Positions 42,010-50,735 are shown, numbered from the stretch's first letter. The stretch is DNA of 64,000 nt from Streptomyces camelliae (GCF_027625935.1 NZ_CP115300.1:7192001-7256000), one strand, 5' to 3'. Program-made: numbers and translations. Notes: generated by a model from the letters alone, not told the origin.

Positions 42010-43398
42010 ATGAAGGCACATGACGGCCTGTACATCGACGGCGCCTGGCGCCCCGCCGAGAGCACAGACACGATCGAGGTCGTGAACCCGGCCGACGAAC
42101 AGGTCATCGGGCGCGTCCCGGCCGGTGGCGCGCTGGACGTCGACACCGCCGTCCGCGCGGCCCGCGCCGCGCTGCCCGGCTGGGCCGCCACGCCCCCGGC
42201 CGAGCGGGCCGCGCGCCTCGCCACCCTGCGGGACGCCCTCGTGGCCCGCAAGGACGAGATCGCCGAGACGGTCACCGCCGAGCTGGGCGCGCCGGAGCAG
42301 TTCGCGCAGGCGGTGCACGCCGGCCTGCCCATCGCGGTCGCCGGGTCCTACGCCGAGCTGGCCGCGCAGCACTCCTTCGAGGAGCGGATCGGCAACTCCA
42401 CGGTCCTGCACGAGCCGGTCGGTGTGGTCGGCGCGATCACCCCCTGGAACTACCCGCTGCACCAGATCGTCGCCAAGGTCGCCCCGGCGCTCGCCGCCGG
42501 CTGCACGGTCGTCCTCAAGCCCGCCGAGGACACCCCGCTCACCGCCCAGCTCTTCGCCGAGGCCGTCCATGAGGCGGGCGTGCCGGCCGGTGTGTTCAAC
42601 CTGGTCACCGGCCTCGGCCCGGTCGCCGGTCAGGCCCTCGCCGAGCACCCGGGCGTCGACCTGGTCTCCTTCACCGGCTCCACCGCCGTCGGCAGGCAGA
42701 TCGGCGCCACGGCCGGGGCCGCCGTGAAGAAGGTGGCCCTCGAACTCGGCGGCAAGTCCGCCAACGTCATCCTGCCGAGCGCCGACCTCGCCAAGGCGGT
42801 GAACGTCGGCGTGGCCAACGTGATGTCCAACTCCGGCCAGACGTGCAGCGCCTGGACTCGCATGCTGGTCCAGCGCGACCGGTACGACGAGGCCGTCGAG
42901 CTGGCCCGCACGGCCGCCGCCAAGTACGGCGACCGGATCGGCCCGCTGGTCAGCGCCAAGCAGCAGGCACGGGTGCGCGGTTACATCGAGAAGGGCGTCG
43001 CCGAGGGCGCCCGCCTGGTCGTCGGCGGCCCCGAATCCCCGCGCGAGAAAGGCTACTTCGTCAGCCCCACCGTCTTCGCGGACGTGACCCCGGAGATGAC
43101 CATCGCGCAGGAGGAGATCTTCGGACCGGTCCTCACGATCCTGCCCTACGACGACGAGGAGGACGCCCTGTGCATCGCCAACGGCACGGTGTACGGCCTC
43201 GCGGGCGCCGTGTGGGCCGGTGACGAGTCCGAGGCGGTCGCCTTCGCCCGCCGGCTGGAGACCGGCCAGGTGGACATCAACGGCGGCCGGTTCAACCCGC
43301 TCGCCCCCTTCGGCGGTTACAAGCAGTCCGGAGTCGGCCGGGAACTCGGCCCGCACGGACTCGGCGAGTACCTCCAGACCAAGTCCCTCCAGTTCTAA
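42010..43398 (+). CDS. NAD(P)+-dependent aldehyde dehydrogenase
   Basis: 462 residues. Cofactor-site [20 protein letters not shown] and [11 protein letters not shown], general-base Glu in [11 protein letters not shown], catalytic Cys in [13 protein letters not shown] and the late [15 protein letters not shown]. It oxidises an aldehyde to a carboxylate in the cytoplasm. GGAGGAAACAGC gives the RBS for ATG 42010. It precedes the alcohol dehydrogenase by 15 bases, so the two convert an alcohol to an acid in sequence. Confidence 0.94.
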   Translation: MKAHDGLYIDGAWRPAESTDTIEVVNPADEQVIGRVPAGGALDVDTAVRAARAALPGWAATPPAERAARLATLRDALVARKDEIAETVTAELGAPEQFAQAVHAGLPIAVAGSYAELAAQHSFEERIGNSTVLHEPVGVVGAITPWNYPLHQIVAKVAPALAAGCTVVLKPAEDTPLTAQLFAEAVHEAGVPAGVFNLVTGLGPVAGQALAEHPGVDLVSFTGSTAVGRQIGATAGAAVKKVALELGGKSANVILPSADLAKAVNVGVANVMSNSGQTCSAWTRMLVQRDRYDEAVELARTAAAKYGDRIGPLVSAKQQARVRGYIEKGVAEGARLVVGGPESPREKGYFVSPTVFADVTPEMTIAQEEIFGPVLTILPYDDEEDALCIANGTVYGLAGAVWAGDESEAVAFARRLETGQVDINGGRFNPLAPFGGYKQSGVGRELGPHGLGEYLQTKSLQF

Positions 43399-43413
43399 GG
43401 AAGTACGCGACCC

Positions 43414-44496
43414 ATGGCCGTACGAGCCGCCGTCCTGCCCGCCGTCGGCGCGCAGTTGGAGATGACCGCCATCGACCTGCCCGACCCGGGCCCCGGACAG
43501 GTCCGCGTCCGCCTCGCCGCCGCCGGCGTCTGCCACTCCGACCTGTCCCTGTCCAACGGCACCATGCGGGTACCCGTCCCGGCCGTTCTCGGCCACGAGG
43601 GCGCGGGCACGGTCGTGTCGGTGGGCGAGGGCGTCACCCACGTCTCACCGGGCACCCCGGTGGTCCTCAACTGGGCCCCGTCCTGCGGAAGTTGCCACGC
43701 CTGCGCGCTCGGCGAGGTCTGGCTGTGCGCCAACGCCCTGAACGGCGCCGCCGACGTCTACGCCCGCACCGCCGACGGCACCGACCTGCACCCCGGCCTG
43801 AACGTGGCTGCGTTCGCCGAGGAGACGGTGGTCCCGGCGTCCTGCGTCCTGCCGCTCCCGGAGGGTGTCCCCCTGACCGACGCCGCTCTCCTCGGCTGCG
43901 CCGTCCTCACCGGCTACGGCGCCGTCCACCATTCGGCGAAGGTCCGGCCCGGCGAGACTGTCGCGGTGTTCGGGGCGGGCGGGGTCGGCCTGGCCACCCT
44001 TCAGTCGGCGAGGATCGCGGGCGCGTCCAGGATCATCGCCGTGGACGTATCGGCGGAGAAGGAGGAACTGGCCCGGGCGGCAGGCGCCACGGACTACGTC
44101 CTCGCCTCCGACACCACCCCGCGCGAGATCCGCGCCCTCACCGGCAAGCAGGGCGTGGACGTCGCGGTGGAGTGCGTCGGCCGGGCCGTCTCCATCCGCG
44201 CCGCCTGGGACTCCACCCGCCGGGGCGGCCGTACGACGGTCGTCGGTATCGGCGGCAAGGACCAGGAGGTCACCTTCAACGCCCTGGAGATCTTCCACTG
44301 GGGCCGCACCCTGTCCGGCTGCGTCTACGGCAACACCGACCCGGCCCGCGACCTGCCGGTCCTCGCCGAGCACGTACGCGAAGGCCGCCTGGACCTGTCC
44401 GCCCTGGTCACCGAACGCATCCCCCTGGAGGGCATCCCGGCCGCCTTCGAGAACATGCTCGCCGGGAAGGGGGGCCGGGCGCTGGTGGTGTTCTGA
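43414..44496 (+). CDS. zinc-dependent alcohol dehydrogenase
   Basis: 360 residues of the class III-like MDR family. Catalytic zinc site GVCHSD and GHEGAG; structural zinc site CGSCHACALGEVWLC (CX2CX2CX7C). Rossmann motif VFGAGGVGLATLQSA with D after IIAVD selecting NAD. It oxidises a primary alcohol to an aldehyde, which the upstream dehydrogenase can take further. Transcribed with it and probably under the class A operator. Confidence 0.93.
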   Translation: MAVRAAVLPAVGAQLEMTAIDLPDPGPGQVRVRLAAAGVCHSDLSLSNGTMRVPVPAVLGHEGAGTVVSVGEGVTHVSPGTPVVLNWAPSCGSCHACALGEVWLCANALNGAADVYARTADGTDLHPGLNVAAFAEETVVPASCVLPLPEGVPLTDAALLGCAVLTGYGAVHHSAKVRPGETVAVFGAGGVGLATLQSARIAGASRIIAVDVSAEKEELARAAGATDYVLASDTTPREIRALTGKQGVDVAVECVGRAVSIRAAWDSTRRGGRTTVVGIGGKDQEVTFNALEIFHWGRTLSGCVYGNTDPARDLPVLAEHVREGRLDLSALVTERIPLEGIPAAFENMLAGKGGRALVVF

Positions 44497-44533
44497 CGCT
44501 CCGATGGGGACGCCCCGACGGCGCGCGGGCCGT

Positions 44534-44573
44534 ACCCGGCCACGGAGCGGTGGACCCCGCCCCGTGGCCGGGT
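44534..44573. terminator. bidirectional terminator hairpin, 12 bp
   Basis: ACCCGGCCACGG (44534-44545) and CCGTGGCCGGGT (44562-44573) pair perfectly across a 16-base loop. It lies between the stop of the alcohol dehydrogenase (+) and the stop of the ArsR gene (-), so it can end transcription from both sides. Confidence 0.8.
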
Positions 44574-45284
44574 TCAGCGCAACGCCTCCGAAGCGATCCC
44601 CAACAGGGCCGACAACTCCCGCTCCCCCGACGGAGTCACCCGCACGGCCCGCTCCGACCCGATCCGCACGCACCACCCGGCATCCAGCGCATGCCGGCAC
44701 AGCGCGGCCCCCGCCGCCCCCGCGAGATGCGGGCGCCGTTCGGTCCAGTCCAGGCACGCGCGGGCCAGCGGACGCCGGGTGGAGGGGTCGAGAGGAATGC
44801 CCGCTGTGCCGAACCACTCCACTCCCGCGTCCGTGAGCGCGAACCCCGTGTCCTGCCGCAGCAGTCCCCGGCGGGTCAGCGCGTCCGTGACGGCGATCCC
44901 CAGCCGCCCGGCGAGATGGTCGTAACAGGTACGGCCCCGGGCCATGGCCGAGCCCGCGCTCGACTCGCGCAGGCTGTGCGGAGTCCGCCGCGCCGCCGGG
45001 GGAACCTGCGCGGCGAGATCCTCGACCAGCTGTGCCACCCGCGCGTCGGCGAGTCTGACGTACCGGTGCCGCCCCTGCCGTTCCTCGGCGAGCAGGCCGC
45101 CGGCCACCAGCTTGCCCAGATGCTCGCTGAGCGTGGACGCGGCGACCCCGGCGCGCCGGGCCAGCTCACCGGCCGTCCAGGCCCGCCCGTCGAGCAGCGC
45201 CAGCAGACACGTGGCCCGGGTCTCGTCGGCGATCAGCGAGGCGAGCGAGGCCAGCCCGGCGGCCTGCGGATCCTTGGCAGTCAT
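44574..45284 (-). CDS. ArsR-type HTH regulator with C-terminal extension
   Basis: 236 residues. The winged helix is clear (ARATCLLALLDGRAWTAGEL, ARRAGVAASTLSEHLGKL, LAEERQGRHRYVRLAD). The C-terminal 120 residues form a separate domain (CYDHLAGRLGIAVTDAL, GVEWFGTAGIPLD, RACLDWTERRPHLAGAAGAAL) found in many streptomycete ArsR-like regulators; the effector is unknown. No metal-binding ELCVCDL motif is present, so it is not a metal sensor of the classic kind. The ATG at 45296 is an alternative start. Confidence 0.85.
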   Translation of the reverse strand: MTAKDPQAAGLASLASLIADETRATCLLALLDGRAWTAGELARRAGVAASTLSEHLGKLVAGGLLAEERQGRHRYVRLADARVAQLVEDLAAQVPPAARRTPHSLRESSAGSAMARGRTCYDHLAGRLGIAVTDALTRRGLLRQDTGFALTDAGVEWFGTAGIPLDPSTRRPLARACLDWTERRPHLAGAAGAALCRHALDAGWCVRIGSERAVRVTPSGERELSALLGIASEALR

Positions 45285-45325
45285 GCCTCCCAGCATGCGG
45301 CACGGACACTTCGGCGCCCGCCGAA

Positions 45326-45973
45326 CTATCGCTGCGCGCCCTGCCGCACCTGCTCGTACTGCTGCGCCAGCCCGTCCAGCAGCGCCGTCAGCCCCGTCTC
45401 GAAGGCCCGCTCGTCGATCTTCTCCTGCTGCTCGGCGAGCAGATGGGCCTGGCCGAGGTGGGGATAGTCGGCGGGGTCGTACGCGCTCGCGTCGTCCACG
45501 AAGCCCCCGGCGAACGAACCGAGCGCGGAGCCCATGATGAAGTACCGCATCAGCGCGCCGATGGAGGTGGCCTGGGCGGGCGGCCAGCCGGCGTCGACCA
45601 TCGCGCCGTAGACCGCGTCGGCCAGGCGCAGCGCGGCCGGCCGCCGGCCCGGCCCCCTGGCCAGCACCGGGACGATGTTCGGGTGGTCGCGCAGGGCCGC
45701 ACGATAGGAGACGGCCCAGTCGTGCAGCGCGGTGCGCCAGTCGCGGCCGTCCTCGAACATCGCCAGGTCCACCAGCCCGCTCACCGAGTCCGCGACCGCC
45801 TCCAGGATCTCGTCCTTGGTGCGGAAATGGTTGTAGAGCGAGGGCCCGCTCACCCCCAGCTCGGCGGCGAGCCGGCGGGTGGAGACCGCCGCCAGGCCCT
45901 CCCGGTCCACGAGTTCCCGGGCCGTCTCGACGATCCGGTCGGTGCTGAGGAGGGGCTTGCGCGGTCGGGCCAT
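45326..45973 (-). CDS. TetR repressor, predicted binder of operator class A
   Basis: 215 residues; helix-turn-helix STDRIVETARELVDREG, VSTRRLAAELGVSGPSLYNHF. The ligand domain (RTALHDWAVSYRAALRDHPN, IGALMRYFIMGSALGSFAGG) matches the TetR_C group of acyl/drug sensors. The start at 45973 is preferred to 45982, though neither has a strong RBS. It is divergent from an acyl-CoA dehydrogenase, and the 19-base palindrome at 46000 lies between them. Confidence 0.9.
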   Translation of the reverse strand: MARPRKPLLSTDRIVETARELVDREGLAAVSTRRLAAELGVSGPSLYNHFRTKDEILEAVADSVSGLVDLAMFEDGRDWRTALHDWAVSYRAALRDHPNIVPVLARGPGRRPAALRLADAVYGAMVDAGWPPAQATSIGALMRYFIMGSALGSFAGGFVDDASAYDPADYPHLGQAHLLAEQQEKIDERAFETGLTALLDGLAQQYEQVRQGAQR

Positions 45974-45999
45974 GGCGCACATAGTAGGGCTGCGCATGG

Positions 46000-46018
46000 A
46001 AACTAGCAGTGCTAATTT
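46000..46018. promoter_or_regulatory. operator class A (TetR / acyl-CoA dehydrogenase)
   Basis: AAACTAGCAGTGCTAATTT, arms AAACTAGC/GCTAATTT with one mismatch and a 3-base spacer. It lies 27 bases before the TetR start and 44 bases before the acyl-CoA dehydrogenase start; same layout as the site at 41953. Confidence 0.75.
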
Positions 46019-46062
46019 AAATGTACGGCTTTCAAGATCTGTCTGTGTGGGGTGATCTCGTG

Positions 46063-47214
46063 GTGAACCTGGAGCTCAGCGAGGAGCAGGAGGCTGTACG
46101 GCAGCTCGCCCGGGACTTCGTGGCGCGCGAGATCGCCCCGCATGTCGTGGCGTGGGACCGGGCCGAGGAGGTCGACCGGGGGATCGTGAAGAAGCTCGGC
46201 GAGGTCGGCTTCCTCGGGCTGACCGTCGCCGAGGAGTACGGCGGCTCCGGCGGCGACCATCTGTCGTACTGCCTGGTCACCGAGGAGCTGGGCCGCGGCG
46301 ACTCCTCCGTCCGCGGGATCGTCTCCGTATCCCTCGGGCTCGTCGCCAAGACGATCGCCGCCTGGGGCGACGAGGAGCAGAAGCGCCGCTGGCTGCCGGG
46401 GCTGACGTCGGGGGAGTACCTCGGCTGCTTCGGCCTCACCGAGCCCGGCACCGGCTCCGACGCGGGCAACCTCACCACCCGCGCCGTACGTGACGGCGAC
46501 GACTACGTCATCAACGGCGCGAAGATGTTCATCACGAACGGGACCTGGGCGGACGTCGTGCTGCTCTTCGCCCGCTCCACCGACGCCCCCGGCCACAAGG
46601 GCGTCAGCGCCTTCCTCGTGCCGACCGACACGCCCGGCCTGACCCGCCGCACCATCCACGGCAAGCTCGGCCTGCGCGGCCAGGCCACCGCCGAGCTGGT
46701 CCTTCAGGACGTCCGGGTGCCCGCCTCCGCGTTGCTGGGGGAGGAGGGCAAGGGCTTCTCCGTGGCCATGTCGGCGCTGGCCAAGGGGCGGATGTCGGTG
46801 GCGGCCGGGTGTGTCGGCATCGCGCAGGCCGCGCTGGACGCGGCCGTCCGTTACGCCGGTGAGCGCGAGCAGTTCGGCAAGTCCATCGCCCACCACCAGC
46901 TGGTGCAGGAGCTGATCAGCGACATCGCCATCGACGTGGACGCGGCCCGGCTGCTGACCTGGCGGGTCGCCGACCTGATCGACCGGGGGCAGCCGTTCGC
47001 CGTCGAGTCCTCCAAGGCCAAGCTGTTCGCCTCCGAGGCCGCCGTCCGCGCCGCCAACAACGCCCTGCAGGTCTTCGGCGGCTACGGCTACATCGACGAG
47101 TACCCGGCCGGCAAACTCCTGCGGGACGCCCGCGTGATGACGCTCTACGAGGGCACCAGCCAGATCCAGAAGCTGCTCATCGGCCGTTCCCTGACCGGGG
47201 TTTCGGCGTTCTGA
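46063..47214 (+). CDS. acyl-CoA dehydrogenase
   Basis: 383 residues, normal for the family. FAD/substrate blocks GCFGLTEPGTGSDAGN, NGAKMFITNGTWAD, SKAKLFASEAA, QVFGGYGYIDEYPAGKLLRDARV, and the late catalytic Glu in LYEGTSQIQKLLIGR. It removes two hydrogens from acyl-CoA and passes electrons to ETF. GTG 46063 is chosen because GGGGTGA lies 7 bases before it and family members begin there; an ATG at 46021 would place the operator on the RBS. Confidence 0.94.
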   Translation: MNLELSEEQEAVRQLARDFVAREIAPHVVAWDRAEEVDRGIVKKLGEVGFLGLTVAEEYGGSGGDHLSYCLVTEELGRGDSSVRGIVSVSLGLVAKTIAAWGDEEQKRRWLPGLTSGEYLGCFGLTEPGTGSDAGNLTTRAVRDGDDYVINGAKMFITNGTWADVVLLFARSTDAPGHKGVSAFLVPTDTPGLTRRTIHGKLGLRGQATAELVLQDVRVPASALLGEEGKGFSVAMSALAKGRMSVAAGCVGIAQAALDAAVRYAGEREQFGKSIAHHQLVQELISDIAIDVDAARLLTWRVADLIDRGQPFAVESSKAKLFASEAAVRAANNALQVFGGYGYIDEYPAGKLLRDARVMTLYEGTSQIQKLLIGRSLTGVSAF

Positions 47215-47285
47215 GAGGTTCTGAGTAGCCGATCTGAGTATGTGTGCGGATGTGGCGCGGGCCCTGTCCGCCGATGCTCTTCCCC

Positions 47286-47573
47286 ATGAGTGACACACCG
47301 GTCAAGCAGCAGAGCACGGCCGCGTTCTACGGCCAGTCCGTCGCCTCTTTCGCCATCGCCATGGCGGCCACGGCCATCGGCATCTACCAGCTCGACACCA
47401 ACGCCTGGGTCCGGGCCTTCCTCGCGATCGCAGTCCTGTACCTCGTCACCTCCGCCTTCACCCTGGCCAAGGTGATCCGGGACCGGCAGGAGGCCGGGCA
47501 GATCGTCAGCCGGGTCGACCAGGCCCGCCTGGAGAAGCTCCTCGCCGAGCACGACCCCTTCGAGAAGATCTGA
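47286..47573 (+). CDS. YiaA/YiaB-type two-helix membrane protein
   Basis: 95 residues with two transmembrane helices (YGQSVASFAIAMAATAIGIY and WVRAFLAIAVLYLVTSAFTLAK) and a charged C terminus EKLLAEHDPFEKI. The YiaAB domain is widespread and of unknown role. ATG 47286 is used; an ATG four codons earlier is possible. It lies alone between the acyl-CoA dehydrogenase and a TetR gene. Confidence 0.85.
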   Translation: MSDTPVKQQSTAAFYGQSVASFAIAMAATAIGIYQLDTNAWVRAFLAIAVLYLVTSAFTLAKVIRDRQEAGQIVSRVDQARLEKLLAEHDPFEKI

Positions 47574-47600
47574 GCGGGCGCAAAGATCTGAGCAGGCACG

Positions 47601-47616
47601 CTAAGCGCTCGCTCAC
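47601..47616. promoter_or_regulatory. operator class B (upstream of TetR)
   Basis: CTAAGCGCTCGCTCAC, 16 bases, arms TAAGCG/CGCTCA around CT with one mismatch. It matches in layout the perfect site at 48788-48803 before the MaoC gene; probably TetR autoregulation. Confidence 0.6.
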
Positions 47617-47664
47617 CTTCGGCGGTATGGTGGTGCTCCTGTCACCGAGAGGGGCGAGCAAGCG

Positions 47665-48288
47665 ATGAGTACGGCGGAGGAGACGACCGGCGGCGAGATG
47701 GAGCCGTGGGAAGAGGTCACCCCTGACGCGGCCCGGCGGCTGCTCGTCGCCGCCGTGGAGGCCTTCGCCGAGCGCGGCTACCACGCGACGACGACCCGCG
47801 ACATCGCCGGCCGCGCCGGCATGAGCCCGGCCGCGCTCTACATCCACTACAAGACCAAGGAAGAGCTGCTCCACCGGATCAGCCGCATCGGCCACGACAA
47901 GGCCCTCGACATCCTGCGCACGGCGGCCCGGCGTGAGGGCAGCGCGGCCGAGCGGCTGGCCGACGCGGTCAGCTCCTTCGTCCGCTGGCACGCCGGGCGG
48001 CGCACCACCGCGCGGGTCGTGCAGTACGAACTCGACGCCCTCGGCCCCGAGGCCCGCGCCGAGATCGTCGCGCTGCGCCACCAGGTCGACGCCGAGGTGC
48101 GCGGGATCATCGAGGACGGTGTGGCCGCGGGCGAGTTCGAGGTGCTGGACGTCAAGGGCACCACGCTCGCCGTGCTCTCGCTCTGCATCGACGTGGCCCG
48201 CTGGTTCAATGTGAACGGCTCGCGCACCCCGGAGGAGGTCGGCGCGCTCTACGCCGACCTCGTGCTCCGGATGGTCGGGGCGAAGTAG
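47665..48288 (+). CDS. TetR regulator, predicted binder of operator class B
   Basis: 207 residues; helix-turn-helix AARRLLVAAVEAFAERGY, TTTRDIAGRAGMSPAALYIHY, then a TetR ligand domain with SSFVRWHAGRRTTARVVQYEL and VLSLCIDVARWFNVNG. The latter wording is that of the KstR2-type acyl-CoA-responsive group. GAGAGGGGCGAG upstream provides the RBS. It converges on the MaoC gene with a 13-base gap. Confidence 0.9.
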   Translation: MSTAEETTGGEMEPWEEVTPDAARRLLVAAVEAFAERGYHATTTRDIAGRAGMSPAALYIHYKTKEELLHRISRIGHDKALDILRTAARREGSAAERLADAVSSFVRWHAGRRTTARVVQYELDALGPEARAEIVALRHQVDAEVRGIIEDGVAAGEFEVLDVKGTTLAVLSLCIDVARWFNVNGSRTPEEVGALYADLVLRMVGAK

Positions 48289-48301
48289 CGAGCCCCTGGT
48301 C

Positions 48302-48763
48302 TCACAGGTAGTACCGGGACACCGACTCCGCGACGCACACCGGCTTGTCGCCGCCCTCGCGCTCCACGCTGAAGGCGACCGTCACCTGCACGCCGCCGGT
48401 GACGTCCTCGACCCCGGTGATCTTCGCGGTGGCGCGCAGCCGGGAGCCGACGGGGACGGGGGCCGGGAAGCGGACCTTGTTCGTGCCGTAGTTCACGCCC
48501 ATCTTCACGCCCTCGACCTGGATCAGCTGCGGGCCGAAGAGCGGCAGCAGCGACAGGGTCAGATAGCCGTGGGCGATGGTGGTCCCGAACGGCCCGGCGG
48601 CGGCCTTCTCCGGGTCCACGTGGATCCACTGGTGGTCGCCCGTGGCGTCGGCGAACAGGTCGATCCGCTTCTGGTCGACCTCCAGCCAGTCGGTGTACCC
48701 CAGCTGCTCGCCCACGGCCGCCTTCAGCTCGTCGGGGGAGGTGAAGGTCCTCGGTTCTGCCAT
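48302..48763 (-). CDS. MaoC/NodN-type enoyl-CoA hydratase
   Basis: 153 residues of a single hot-dog fold: LGYTDWLEVDQKRIDLFADATGDHQWIHVDPEKA carries the catalytic Asp/His, followed by GPFGTTIAHGYLTLSLLP. It hydrates enoyl-CoA (R-specific) in the fatty-acid or branched-chain pathway. The start at 48763 is preceded by a palindrome at 48788-48803, and the gene is divergent from soxR. Confidence 0.93.
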   Translation of the reverse strand: MAEPRTFTSPDELKAAVGEQLGYTDWLEVDQKRIDLFADATGDHQWIHVDPEKAAAGPFGTTIAHGYLTLSLLPLFGPQLIQVEGVKMGVNYGTNKVRFPAPVPVGSRLRATAKITGVEDVTGGVQVTVAFSVEREGGDKPVCVAESVSRYYL

Positions 48764-48787
48764 GTTCCCGGCCTCTCGCTCGCTTGT

Positions 48788-48803
48788 CTAAGCAACTGCT
48801 TAG
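48788..48803. promoter_or_regulatory. operator class B (upstream of maoC)
   Basis: CTAAGCAACTGCTTAG: perfect 7-base arms with a 2-base spacer, 25 bases before the MaoC start. Same length and spacer as 47601-47616. Confidence 0.75.
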
Positions 48804-48869
48804 CATGGTCGGGTGCGCGGCACCTGTCAACGACAGGCCGCCGGGGATCGGGTGGGTAGTCTCTGAGAA

Positions 48870-49328
48870 GTGCCCCAGATTCCCGAGAAGATCCACGAGC
48901 TCACCGTCGGCCAGCTGTCCGCGCGCAGCGGCGCCGCGGTCTCCGCCCTCCACTTCTACGAGGCCAAGGGCCTGATCAGCAGCCGCCGCACCGCCGGCAA
49001 CCAGCGCCGCTACAGCCGTGACACCCTGCGCCGGGTCGCCTTCGTCCGTGCGGCCCAGCGGGTGGGCATACCGCTGGCCACGATCCGCGACGCCCTGGCC
49101 GAGCTGCCCGAGGAACGGACGCCGACCCGCGCGGACTGGGCACGGCTGTCGGAGAAGTGGCGCACGGAGCTGGACGAACGCATCAAGCAGCTGAACCGGC
49201 TGCGCGATCACCTGACCGACTGCATCGGGTGCGGGTGCCTGTCCCTGGACTCGTGCGTGCTGTCCAACCCGGACGACAGGTTCGGGGAACGGCGGGTGGG
49301 GTCGCGGCTGTTCGTGGAGGGGCGATGA
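48870..49328 (+). CDS. soxR: redox-sensing MerR regulator SoxR
   Basis: 152 residues. The MerR helix-turn-helix is VGQLSARSGAAVSALHFYEAKGLI, then a dimerisation helix, and the 2Fe-2S ligands Cys118, Cys121, Cys123 and Cys129 (CX2CXCX5C). In streptomycetes SoxR answers redox-active secondary metabolites rather than superoxide and its targets are elsewhere on the chromosome (known for S. coelicolor SCO1697). No soxS is present. The start is GTG 48870. Confidence 0.95.
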   Translation: MPQIPEKIHELTVGQLSARSGAAVSALHFYEAKGLISSRRTAGNQRRYSRDTLRRVAFVRAAQRVGIPLATIRDALAELPEERTPTRADWARLSEKWRTELDERIKQLNRLRDHLTDCIGCGCLSLDSCVLSNPDDRFGERRVGSRLFVEGR

Positions 49329-49390
49329 CCGCTGCGCGGCTTCGACCGTCGATGGTCGGGTGCGTCGCCGGGTGCGGCGCAGTTGTGGCT

Positions 49391-49495
49391 GGTCGCTCCC
49401 CCAAGCTCTCGACTTCGTTCGAGCAGGGAGGTACCCCCATCGCGGCGGAGCCGCATATGGATGCAGGCCCGCGCCCCTGAGGGAACTGCACCACT
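49391..49495. repeat. Streptomyces dispersed intergenic repeat
   Basis: The block from about 49395 to 49440 begins GCTCCCCCAAGCTCTCGACT and ends GGGAGGTACCCCCAT. Its two halves can fold (GCTC.CGA with TCGAGC inside CTCCC/GGGAG), followed by GCGGCGGAGCCGCATAT. I recall this sequence as a high-copy intergenic element in Streptomyces genomes. It lies between soxR and the RNA ligase gene, which converge, and may act as a terminator. Confidence 0.65.
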
Positions 49496-49501
49496 GTCGA
49501 C

Positions 49502-50569
49502 TTACTCGTACTCGGTGCCGCCCTTACGCGTCAGATACGCCGGGCTCACCGCCTTGGCGATGCACCGACCCCCCGTCACCGCGCTGTACCGCTCCACCGC
49601 GGGCCGTATCACCACGCCCTCGCGCAGATGCAGCCCCCGCCCGGACACGGTCTCCCGGCCGCTCGCGAACTCCCGGACCCGCTCGATGTCGTACGGCCCC
49701 GCGTACAGCCGGGGCACCACCGGCAGCTCCCCCTCCAGCAGCTCGGCCGCGTCCAGCCAGCGCACCGTGCCGTCGATCTCGGCCGACACGTCGAACGCCG
49801 CGTACCCGAGCGTGTCCCGCCGGCCGTCCGCGCCGTAGGTCAGGTCCTGCACGCCCGCGCCGTACACCTCCCCGAAGACGCCGATCCGCGTGGCGCCCAG
49901 TCGCTCGCAGAGCCGCGCGGCCACCTCGGCGACGCCGTGGCCGCGCACCGCCCGCCAGTACAGGTTCCGTGGATCCTCCTTCAGCGCCAGGGACTTGGCG
50001 CCGAAGCCCTTGGAGGACACATAGACGCGTCCCTCGTCGGCGACATACGTCAGCAGGCACGCGGAACCGTGCAGCTTCTCCGTCAGGACGACCGGCTCGC
50101 CCGGTGTGAACATGTCCGGGTAGCGCTGGATGTTCTCGATGTCGACCCACGGCAGCAACACGGCGGCGGACTCGGCCTCGCCGTTCATGGTCGGCGGGAC
50201 CGGCGGCACCCACTTGGTGATGCCGAGCCGCTCGGCGAAGTCCGTGCCCTCGGCCGCCGCGCGCGCCAGATCGACGTCGGCCAGTGCCTTCGGCCGGCAC
50301 ACGATGCCCTGCGACAGCTCGCCGCGCAGCCGCACCGCCTTGACCCGGTTGGCCTCGCCGCCCGCCAGCCGTCCGGTCAGCCCCAGCTCGTCGATCAGGC
50401 CGGACGGCAGCACCGCCTGCTCGGGGATGTAGACGGCGGCCTCACCGGTGCGGTACGCGCCCTTGGCGACGACCGCCCGGTACAAGCCCACCTGGGCCAG
50501 TTCGAGCGCGTCGGCGTTCGGATGCTCGTGGACGGTCAGCACTTCGGCGGTGACGCGCAGCGTCGACAT
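49502..50569 (-). CDS. RNA ligase (ATP), DraRnl/Rnl5-like
   Basis: 355 residues. An N-terminal OB-like domain (MSTLRVTAEVLTVHEHPNAD) precedes the nucleotidyltransferase core: motif I EKLHGS with Lys165 as the AMP-accepting residue, motif III FGEVYGAG, motif IV GVVIRP and motif V AKAVS. It matches the DRB0094-type RNA ligase, which seals nicked RNA with a 3'-OH and 5'-phosphate, often on a DNA template. Known partners (polynucleotide kinase, phosphatase) are not adjacent. Role in RNA or tRNA repair is inferred. Confidence 0.9.
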   Translation of the reverse strand: MSTLRVTAEVLTVHEHPNADALELAQVGLYRAVVAKGAYRTGEAAVYIPEQAVLPSGLIDELGLTGRLAGGEANRVKAVRLRGELSQGIVCRPKALADVDLARAAAEGTDFAERLGITKWVPPVPPTMNGEAESAAVLLPWVDIENIQRYPDMFTPGEPVVLTEKLHGSACLLTYVADEGRVYVSSKGFGAKSLALKEDPRNLYWRAVRGHGVAEVAARLCERLGATRIGVFGEVYGAGVQDLTYGADGRRDTLGYAAFDVSAEIDGTVRWLDAAELLEGELPVVPRLYAGPYDIERVREFASGRETVSGRGLHLREGVVIRPAVERYSAVTGGRCIAKAVSPAYLTRKGGTEYE

Positions 50570-50735
50570 CGCAACTCCTCGGAAAGCTGGGCACGTTGAC
50601 GGCCCTCAGGCGTGTTTCATCGGGCCCTACTCTCCACGCCGGAAACGGGTGGAGCCAGCGGATTGGCGACTGGTAGCGTCGTGATCTTCGGCCGGCGGCG
50701 ACATCGTGCGCGGAGTACGGACGGGAGCCACTCCC

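Noticed and set aside
44574..45284. Arsenic or zinc sensor
   Set aside because: The ArsR-type helix-turn-helix lacks the metal-ligand motifs, and no metal transporter or arsenate reductase gene is adjacent.
48764..48869. A SoxR binding site upstream of soxR or maoC
   Set aside because: No match to the CCTCAAG-type SoxR palindrome; the palindrome present (CTAAGCAACTGCTTAG) pairs with the site at the TetR gene instead.
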